Source: Anaeramoeba flamelloides (taxonomy: Eukaryota > Metamonada > Anaeramoebidae). Taken from it: a stretch of 64,000 nucleotides of DNA. The stretch is from the NCBI GenBank assembly GCA_027625915.1, contig JANTQA010000029.1, forward strand, positions 2,046,001 through 2,110,000. Direction: 5' to 3'. Under the pieces are notes generated by a model. It was not told the origin of the DNA. It worked only from the letters and a program-made list of their open reading frames with translations, and did no database searches. The position numbers and the translations under genes were made by a program. Positions 55,361 to 64,000 of the stretch are shown here, piece after piece. The number at the start of each line of letters is the position of its first letter. Within the stretch, counting starts at the first letter, position 1.

Positions 55361-55770
55361 AATATAAACCACATTCCAAAAATTTGGACAAACCCAAAAT
55401 CTAAAATAGGCAAAAAAAAACCCGATTTATTGTATTTTTCCAAACCTAATATAAAACAACATTTAATAACCAAGTATTAATGTTTTAATAAGTAATCATT
55501 TTAATCCAAATAAAAGAAAAAAATATAAAACTCAAAAATAAAAACATGTGTGTCCAAATAATTAAACTAGCAGAACAAAAAATGTATAGGTAAATTTGTT
55601 GAAATTTCACCAACAATTGTTGATCGGTCACATGAAAAGATACAATCTACCAATTGTATGCGATTAACCAATTTAACAAACTCAACACTAACCTTCTATC
55701 AACCATTGAAAAAAAATTTCGAGATCTAACGAAAAAGATTACTTAACTGCAAAAAAGGAAATGAAAACAA
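55361..55770 (+). repeat. Dispersed repeat, second copy of 31664-32350
   Basis: Collinear with the first copy from the CATTCCAAAA end through GTTGAAATTTCACCAACAAT; more degraded, and it ends earlier. Confidence 0.5.
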
Positions 55771-57128
55771 AACAAAAAAGACAAAAAATGAAATAGTTTG
55801 TAAAATCTAAATTCTTTCCAAATTGAATTTAAAGTCTGCAGTAAGGATGTTCTTTCGACTGTTTAAACTGTGTCCAAAATTTTGGAATCTAGTTTAGATT
55901 TATTGGATAGATTTTTTTGATTTTAAAAGAATTTTTTTTCAGCACATTTTAAAAAGCCAAAATAGTAAAGATTTTTTTTTCAATTGTTTGGCCATTTTTT
56001 CTTTTTATTTTGGGTAAAATCTTTTGTTTTTATTTTTTGATTAAAAAAATCAATTCTTTTCTTTTTACTAGAGAAACATTATCCTTGGTTGTGTTAGCTT
56101 TTTTTGATAAAAATATCTGAAAGAATTTTGAAAAAAAAATTTAAATAAAAAATGGATTAATAGAAACGGTGGAAAAAATTCAAGGGAATTTCTTGTTTAT
56201 TTTCATTCAAATTAAGAAGATAGAGGACAAAATAATCTTCAAAAATTATACTTTTGAATTTTTTTTTTTTAAAACACTTTATTACAACAAATTGTTCTGG
56301 AATAATGTTCATTTTTGTTTATCAAAAAGAAAAGAAAAGATATGTAAAAATAAACACCTTTTTTCAGGTCTATTTTTTTACCTTATTGATTTTTTCTTTG
56401 ATTTAAAATTCATTGATCAATATAAAGACATTTCTAAATCTAAAACAGAAATTTAAAAAAATCAAAAATTAAATAAAAAAAAAATATTAAAAAAAATTAA
56501 AAACTTTATTTATTTATTTATCTAATAATTGAGAGAAAGGAGTAATTAAAAGAAAATTTATCAAAATTAAAATAAAAAAAAAAAGTTGAAAAAAAATAAT
56601 TAAAATATGATACAAAAAATAATAATCTCATTTTCATTCGAAATGAAACATTGAAAATGTAATTATTCATCTCATATTTACTTATTACACTTACAAATAA
56701 AGCAGTGAAAGGAATTTTGATTTTAAAATTTTCCTTTCTTGTTACATTTTTACCTTTTTTTGTTAGGTTGACTAAATTCGAGTTTTCATGGAAAGGAAAA
56801 TATATCTTTTTCTTTGTTTAGATCTAACCCCCCTCCCAAAAAAAAAAATAAATAAATAAATAAAAATAAAAAAAAACATTTTTATAAATTTTTGAGCAGA
56901 TTTTTTAATTATTAGAGAGTCAAGAAATTGAAAAAGGAAGAAAAAATCTGATAAATATTCTACTAGAATTGTTAAAATTTTATTATTTTCTAAAAATGAA
57001 TTATTGTTTTTAAAAAGAAACATCCAATTTGCATATAGTCAAAAAGTTCAAAATTCAACATATTTCTGAATTGGTTAAAAAAAAATTATTTTCTTTGAAG
57101 AAGAAAGAAAAAAAATTATCTTAAAGTA

Positions 57129-58396
57129 GAGGTTTTGATGATAACATATATTATCCAGATATTAACAATAAAATCGCAATAGTATTAAAAAAATTGCGAT
57201 TAGTCCAACTTTATCGCAAAAAATCATAAAATCGCGATCAACAACATTATCGCGATATTCGTATTATCGCGAAAAAATGAAAAATTATTTTTTGGAAATC
57301 ATCTTAAAAAAAATCTCTTGACTTTTACAAAGCCTTGATACTTTTACAACACTTTAACTTTAATAATTGTCAGAAAGTGTTTTTAAGGGTTCTGAACTGT
57401 CTTCAAGTGTTTGAAAGTTTTGAAAGACAGAAAACTTTGATAAAGGGAATGAGATTGTTTGTTGTAGAAAACAAATTTATTCTTTTCATTTTTTTTTAAC
57501 AAAATATAAAATCTCAAACAAATTTTATGATCAAACTAATAATTACCCATTTCAACAATACACTTGAATATAAAATATGAGTCTTTTCTTAAAATGGAGT
57601 TGTTACCTTCACCATTTTAAATATCCCAAATAGAATAAAGAATAATTTGACTTCTTATTGGTGATAGATCAAACAAGAACCTCTAAGCTCTAATTGTGTT
57701 TTCTCTCCAATACAAAGATATTAAAAGAAGAAAAAGAAGAAGAAGACAAGTATTGTATAAAAAATCTTCATAATTGGTGATCATCCGGCAAGGATGTTGT
57801 GAAATCTTTTGAAGAGTTATCCAACTCCTTTTCGCTTACTGAGAGAAAATGAAAATATTGTAACCCAAGATCACATTCTTTAAAGAACAGATTTAGGGTT
57901 GGTTGTTTTAGAAGCTAATTATTCAAAGCAATTTCCAACACCACTATTAACTGAAAAAATATTTATTTCTCTTTAGTTCTTATTGTTGTTGATCTTAAAG
58001 GATCGATAGGTTTGTCAACCAAATAAAATGAAAACACAATAAAACTCTTTGATCTGATCCTTGATTGGATCAAGTATCTTTTTTGTTGTTTTTTCAAAGA
58101 ATAACTTTTTTTCACCTAATCTATTTTTTGATCAAAAAAAATTTTTTTTTAAAAATATTTCTCAATTAACCCAAAAACCCATCAACTATTATATTGCGAT
58201 TACTTTTTAATCGTGATATTTTGGCATTTATTACGATTTTTTTATAATTATTGCGATTTTATAGAATATCGCGATTTGTTATATTATCTTGATAATATTG
58301 AATTATCGCGATTTTCTGATATATCCAGATTTGATTGAAATTATGGCGATTTTTGTAACTTTATTGTGAATTATAGCATGTTATCATCAAAACCTC
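57129..58396. mobile_element. TA-flanked TIR element with TCGCGA subterminal arrays
   Basis: 1268 bp. Both ends read GAGGTTTTGATGATAACAT inward and are flanked by TA. The first 170 bp and last 220 bp carry many copies of ATCGC/GCGAT, including several full TCGCGA palindromes (near 57216, 57233, 57248, 58270, 58308). These are nearly absent from the rest of this AT-rich window. The interior shows no coding frame. Non-autonomous; TA flanks suggest a Tc1/mariner-like class, while subterminal motif arrays are typical of transposase binding sites. Confidence 0.75.
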
Positions 58397-58689
58397 TAGT
58401 TAATAAATATACTTTAAAAATAAAATCAACATCTTTGGATAAAACTCAGTATAAATAAAATACTTAATATAAAAAAAAATTACAAAAATTATTTTAAACT
58501 TGAAAATAATAGATTCTTTATTCAACGAACACATTTTGAATTAATGTTTTCTTTTTTTTAACAAAAAAATTAACTAAAAATTATTAAATCATACAAGTAT
58601 TACAATTTTCAAAAAATGAATTAAATCATAGGAAGTCAACTTAAAACCTCAATATATTATATGTAATTTGATTATTACTCATCTCTTTT

Positions 58690-59240
58690 TGTATCAAAGG
58701 ATTCAAGTTTTATTAAAGATTATGACATATTCTCTGTTCTATAAAATATAATTCTCACAACGAATTTTCAATTTGAAGATCAAAAACATTTTTTCTTTAT
58801 TGAGTCAATTTTTTTATTTATTTTCTTTTTTTTTTGTTTTAACAAGTTTTCTATAGTATTTTTTTTTTTTTCATTAAAGAAAGACTTATGTAAAACATAA
58901 TGTTTGAAATTCAATATCATTTAGGAAAATTCAGGTTCTATATTTTCTATTAAAATGAAAACACTTTAGTTATATAAACTTTTATACAACGATTTTAATT
59001 TTCCAAAGAAATTGCGAATTTTTTATCGGAGTTTTTCCAATGAAAGGGTTATAAAAACTTTTTTACATTCTTTTATAGGGTATTTATATTATTTCCAGGT
59101 CTTCCTTTTATGAATATCCTCTCAGATTGAAGTTTGTTAATTTTCGTATTTCCAAACTCGTATATTAGTTGATTATTAAAAAAAAATGAATTTTTTTAAT
59201 TTTCGATGATCCAATTTTGAGTGGAATTGATTTTATGTTA
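58690..59240 (+). repeat. Dispersed repeat shared with 30300-30930
   Basis: Collinear blocks with the copy in the Sel1-BTB intron. No ends or coding content recognised. Confidence 0.4.
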
Positions 59241-60261
59241 ATAAGTAAAAAAAAAAATACTCTAAATTATTTCAGTGATTTTGTAACTATTATATAGGTG
59301 AGTGAAAAAATTTATTTGACTATTATTTCTATTGATTTAGAATCTTTAAAATCCTAATAAATTCCTTCAATTTACTTAATTTCTAAAAAAGAATTTAAAA
59401 AATATTACTTTTTCTAAGCCAAAATTTTAACTCTAGGATTAGATGAATTAAATAAAAATTATATATAAAATTCATTTAGGGAAATTCCTGACAAATATTA
59501 AATAATTTACTTCTTCTCAAAAATTTTTTAACTAAAAGTTTTTAACTCAAGAATTAAAAATAAAACCATGTATAGAAGAAATCATTGTATCATATTTTAT
59601 CGATAAGATCCAATCAATATATGATTTATTATTAATTTTTTTTTATGATCAAATTTTTGATGATTTTCCTTTCCTTTTTGGGGTCTGTGTCTGAATATAT
59701 TACACTATAGAATTGTTTGTCCCTTTTAATAAAAAGATTTTTTTATTTAGCACAAGAACTGATATAAATAATACAATTTCAAACGCATTGGGGTAACTCA
59801 AAATTGGGAAAACCTACACCCTTAAAAGTTATTTCAAAAAATTACAAACATTATGCTAATTCTTTTATTTAAGTTGCTAAAAATTTTTAAACAAATTTAT
59901 TAGATCTTTTTTTATTGCTAAAATTTTTCCTGAAAATAGAACTTTTCTTCGGGGATAATGTCTTGATTTGAAAAGTGCAAAATTTTCAACTCAAAATTTT
60001 AAGATAATATTCTAATATCATCAAAAAGGAAAAGAAAGGCTGTGCTCTCTTCTTTCGTGGACTACTTCATAATATTTTTTCAATTTTCTTGTAATTAATT
60101 CCAAAAACAATAAAACTTAAAAAAATAATATCTCTCTCTTAAAAATAAGTAATTGGTTTTAATTTGTTCAAATTCTATTTCTTTACCAACAAGTTTTCTT
60201 TATTGAAATTCTAACACAAATAAATAAAACTTAAAAACAAAAAAGCTAATTACAAAATTCA

Positions 60262-61919
60262 TTAAGGACTACGTTTGCAATTCAACAATTTGTCTCAAAC
60301 CAATAAACTCCAATCTCATTTATATTATGATTGAATGATCTTGAAAATATTCTCCAATTTGGATCAAAAAATCATTTTATGTCATTTTTTAGATGAAAAA
60401 TGAAAAAGAAATTTTGAGATACGTGAACTCGAACACATTGTTAAGGAACGTGAAAATGAAAAAGAAAAATCACCACGAGTTTCTTACACAAAAAAATACT
60501 TCTCAATAAACAACTTTAAATCTATATGATAGTATTGTCAAAGATTTTTGATCATTGAGTTACTTTGAATTGTTACATTGTCTCCACAAACAACTAACCC
60601 GTTCCAACCCCCCAGAAAACAATTATAAGACAACTAAATTGGTTGTCTAAGATAATTCTCTCATATAGAAATAGAAAATTCAATTTCGATCTTAAGATCA
60701 AAATTTCAACTTCTCTTACTTCCAAGAGTTATTTTTTTTGGTAAAAACCAAAACAAAAATTAAATTTTCTCTCAAGAATTGAAATCACAGAAACCATGGA
60801 AACTTGAAAGTATTTTTCGATCTTTGTTTTTAAATTATTGTAAAAAGCTGAGATTTTAACAATTTTAGAAATTGAAGATCCATACCAATGTATAGTATTT
60901 TTTAGAATTTGTTATCAATTTACCAAAGCAAAAAATGGATAACTTATTTTTAATTTTGTATTATAAATTTTTGGTTTATGATGAGCTTTAATAACTCTTT
61001 TACGGGTTGTTGTACAAAATAAAATTTCAGAATAGAAAATCAATTTCAAGGTCTTATAAATTTTCACGGTAGTGCTGGAAGGGTTTTATTAATTAACAAA
61101 GTGGTGTTATTATGTATTATTTTACTTTTTGTTTTTTTTGGCTTTGGTTCTTTTTGTTTTTCCTTGAATTAAATCTCACAGCCAATTACTAAGAGGGGAG
61201 TGTCTCTTCTGATTGTTTGTGGAACAACACGATCCATGCCAAACGCACTTCAACATTTTTTTGGTGCTTTTTTGAGAAAATTTTTTTTGTTTGGATCGTT
61301 TCTCTCAAAACCCAAATTGGTTGTATCAAGAGAAATTGGATTGGGGTTGTGTGGGAAAAGTTTTGAAGAATTTTTCATGTGAGGATCTTTGGGAAATAAT
61401 AATTGCCAAAATTAGTCAGTTTTTTTTATTTCAAAAAAAAATATTGCATCAGTTGAGAAAAAATGATAATTCAATTTTGGGAAATGAGGATTTTAGTGGA
61501 TTTAATCCAACTCCAAACACTTTATCGTACACACTATTCAAAAAATGTCTTTCTTGTAAAACAACATACTTTTTCATCAAAAATTTTTCACTTTTCTCCT
61601 TATTGAGGCCCTATGTCATTTTTTAAAAACCTTCTTAGCTTATCTCAGAATCAGAAAAATAAACTATTTAAATGGTCAACAATGTGTAAGGGTTTTAAAA
61701 AATGATATAGAAGGTCATTTTTTCAAAAAGTTGATTTTTTGCAACCTTCTTTGTTATTTTGAGATACGAGTCTAAAAAATTCAGACCTTTTTAGGAAAAA
61801 TTTGACATTTTTTCCTTCTGAGATCTCACTGAAAAAAAATTTGTGAGATTTACAAACCAACCAAACCCTCTTTAAAATACATTGATACTCAAAATTTCAA
61901 TTACAAACGTCGTCGTTAT
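60262..61919. mobile_element. TTAACGAC TIR element, copy 2, beside actin
   Basis: Left end TTAAGGACTACGTTTGCAAT; right end (reverse complement) AACGACGACGTTTGTAATTG. Over 700 bp match copy 1 closely, for example AGATACGTGAACTCGAACAC and GATCCATGCCAAA. Copy 2 is about 490 bp longer, with the extra sequence between about 60560 and 61080. Its right end is 289 bp before the actin ATG. Confidence 0.78.
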
Positions 61920-62207
61920 ATTTAACTTTTTACTTTTTGTAAGTCATTTGTCTTCTTCTTTGGACGAAATGTCTCTGATTTTGAAGAACAACTTTCGTTC
62001 TATTTCTTTTACAGGCCTTGATTAAACAACAACCTTCAACCCAATCAAACTAAAATTTCACAAAAATTCTCTAACAAATTTATTTTTTACTCTTTTTTTT
62101 ATTAAAAATAACTTTTACCAAAAAAATCATCTTTGGTAAATCAACAAACCTGACAATCAAACAAACGTAAAGAAACTTTAAATTTTTATAATAATTCAAA
62201 TCCAAAT

Positions 62208-63335
62208 ATGGGTGAAGTACAAGTATTAGTTATTGACAATGGATCAGGTATGTGTAAAGCCGGTTTTGCTGGAGACGATGTACCAAGAGCCGTCTTTCCA
62301 TCTATTGTTGGAAGGCCAAGACACGTTGGTGTAATGGAAGGAATGGGACAAAAAGATTCATATGTTGGGGATGAAGCCCAATCCAAAAGAGATATCTTGA
62401 CACTTAAATACCCAATTGAGCATGGTACTGTTACCAACTGGGACGATATGGAGAAGATCTGGCATCACACTTTCTATAATGAATTAAGAGTTGCCTCAGA
62501 GGAGCGTCCAGTTCTTTTAACCGAAGCTCCACTTAACCCAAAGGCAAACAGAGAAAAAATGACCCAAATCATGTTTGAAACCTTCAACACACCAGCCATG
62601 TATGTTGCCATCCAAGCTGTCCTTTCGCTTTATAACTCTGATCGAACCACGGGTATCGTTCTTGATACTGGTGATGGTGTCTCCCATACAGTCCCAATTT
62701 ATGAAGGACATGCGCTCCCACATGCCATTCTCAGATTAGATCTTGCCGGTAGAGATTTAACTGACTACTTGATGAAAATCCTTACCGAAAGAGGATACTC
62801 CTTCACAACCACCGCTGAAAGAGAAATTGTCAGAGACATCAAAGAAAAATTATGTTATGTTGCTCTTGACTTTGACGAAGAGATGATCGTTGCCTCCGAG
62901 TCATCCTCTGTCGAAAAGAATTACGAACTCCCTGATGGACAAGTGATCACCATTGGAAACGAAAGATTCAGATGCCCAGAGGTTCTCTTCCAGCCATCTC
63001 TCATCGGTATGGAACAAGCTGGTATCCACGAAACCACATACAACTCGATCATGAAATGTGATGTCGATATCAGAAAAGATCTCTACCTTAATGTTGTCAC
63101 ATCAGGTGGTACATCCATGTTCCCTGGCTACGCAGACAGAGTACAAAAGGAAGTTATTGCCGCTCTCGGCTCACAAACCATGAAAGTTAAAATTGTTGCC
63201 CCTCCTGAAAGAAAATACTCAGTATGGATTGGAGGATCCATCCTTGCATCCCTCTCCACTTTCAAAAACATGTGGATCTCAAACGAAGAATACGAAGAAT
63301 CTGGGCCTTCCATCGTACACAGAAAATGTTTCTAA
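62208..63335 (+). CDS. Actin
   Basis: 375 aa, intronless, full length. Forms filaments driving amoeboid movement and phagocytosis. Conventional actin signatures are present throughout: [15 protein letters not shown] (phosphate loop 1), the D-loop region with [40 protein letters not shown] (with the usually methylated His near 73), [16 protein letters not shown] (loop 2), [18 protein letters not shown] and the C-terminus [11 protein letters not shown]. Small departures from the usual sequence occur in subdomain 3 ([17 protein letters not shown] rather than LSGGTTMYPGIADRMQ) and in an [12 protein letters not shown] segment. Codon choice is much richer in C- and G-ending codons than in the other genes here, as expected for high expression. 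ATG is preceded by an A-rich context. Confidence 0.99.
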   Translation: MGEVQVLVIDNGSGMCKAGFAGDDVPRAVFPSIVGRPRHVGVMEGMGQKDSYVGDEAQSKRDILTLKYPIEHGTVTNWDDMEKIWHHTFYNELRVASEERPVLLTEAPLNPKANREKMTQIMFETFNTPAMYVAIQAVLSLYNSDRTTGIVLDTGDGVSHTVPIYEGHALPHAILRLDLAGRDLTDYLMKILTERGYSFTTTAEREIVRDIKEKLCYVALDFDEEMIVASESSSVEKNYELPDGQVITIGNERFRCPEVLFQPSLIGMEQAGIHETTYNSIMKCDVDIRKDLYLNVVTSGGTSMFPGYADRVQKEVIAALGSQTMKVKIVAPPERKYSVWIGGSILASLSTFKNMWISNEEYEESGPSIVHRKCF

Positions 63336-64000
63336 GTTATGATTTTGTTTGACTTTTTGTTTTTTTTTCAAAAATTACCTTTAAATTATCCTGTGTAATC
63401 ATCCGATAACATTTTCAATATTTTTTTAATTTTTCATTTTGACTCTTATTTCTGATTTTTGAAAATTATCCATCCAAAAATATTGAATTTCTTGAAAAAT
63501 TTATAATTTTTTTTTTACAATATTACTTTTTCTTATCATGATCAGATTTATTTAAAGCTCATTTTTGTACTCTTCTTGATTGTACTCTTTTTGTTCTTTC
63601 TCAATTAAACCTTAAAAAAATAAAAAAATAAAAAATTCTTTTTTCAAATTTTGATTTTTATTTAAAATTTCTTTTTTATTTTATTTTTACAATAATTATT
63701 CTTTGATTCAAAAAAAAAATAAAAAGTAGACTAGTGAGTCTCTGTACCTTCATTGCTCAATCACAAAAAAGTGGACACTCTGAAAAATTATATTTTTTTT
63801 TCTGTTTTTTAATTGGCTACTTGTAACAATACTTAGAGGCATATTTCAAAGATTTATATTCTAATTTCATCTACCATTCATTTTGTTTTACGGGATTAGT
63901 CTCATTATTCTTCAAGGAAATATTTTTTATTCAATTATATGATAATTCCTACTGGTTTTTAAACCTCAATTATTCAATTTATACGGTTTTTAAGAATGCT
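63336..64000. other. Downstream of actin
   Basis: T-rich sequence, presumably actin 3' UTR and terminator region up to about 63620, then spacer. No gene recognised. Confidence 0.6.

Larger units (their letters stand above)
54709..62207. other. Long intergenic region with nested repeats
   Basis: Holds a single TTAAGGGGGG-type TIR end (54919), the dispersed repeat at 55361-55770, the TCGCGA-rich element (57129-58396), a dispersed repeat (58690-59240) and the TTAACGAC element (60262-61919). The last 290 bp before actin are its presumed promoter and 5' UTR. Short open frames near 56169 and 56772 look accidental. Confidence 0.55.

Noticed and set aside
1-64000. CRISPR arrays, rRNA genes, intact autonomous transposons or integrated virus-like elements
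   Set aside because: I saw no regular spaced repeats, no rRNA-like conserved stretches and no transposase, integrase, reverse transcriptase or capsid-like coding regions.

Overview
The window is extremely AT-rich eukaryotic nuclear DNA. It carries spliceosomal introns (GT...AG, with pyrimidine-rich 3' ends), a eukaryotic cytosolic ribosomal protein (eL34), a conventional actin, and Lys/Asn/Glu-rich low-complexity protein tracts. Standard stop codons fit every gene. Long introns, Sel1-repeat plus BTB proteins, a THH1/TOM1/TOM3-like 7TM protein and a calponin-homology protein together suggest a free-living amoeboid protist, for example an Anaeramoeba-like metamonad. That assignment rests on remembered family expansions, not on a search.

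Layout. From position 1 to about 20.4 kb, on the minus strand, lies one very large split gene. Its exons encode more than 20 membrane segments, a cytosolic arm and the first part of a calpain protease domain. It aligns by eye with plant DEK1, so I call it a DEK1-type transmembrane calpain; the catalytic cysteine region lies beyond the left edge. From 22.98 to 23.48 kb (minus) is eL34 with one intron. From 27.16 to 38.27 kb (minus) is a four-exon gene of about 768 aa with around twelve Sel1 repeats and two C-terminal BTB domains; its three introns are all phase 1 and 2.2-3.7 kb long. On the plus strand follow an intronless 888-aa protein with a CH domain and two PH-like domains (43.5-46.2 kb), a small two-helix membrane protein (48.7-49.0 kb), a 333-aa 7TM protein (53.7-54.7 kb) and actin (62.2-63.3 kb).

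Introns and intergenic DNA hold many short non-autonomous elements. These include several terminal-inverted-repeat (TIR) families (three with TTAA termini), a tRNA-derived SINE with Pol III A and B boxes and a target-site duplication, a foldback element with 120-bp arms, a TA-flanked 1.27-kb element whose ends are arrays of TCGCGA-like motifs, and a dispersed repeat of about 520 bp present in five copies. No autonomous transposase, tRNA gene, rRNA or CRISPR array was recognised.

The most noteworthy item is the transmembrane calpain. It lacks a recognisable laminin-G-like domain between arm and protease, has a long low-complexity insert inside the protease N-lobe, and spreads over introns of up to 5 kb that are full of mobile elements, one of which ends about 12 bp from an exon boundary.
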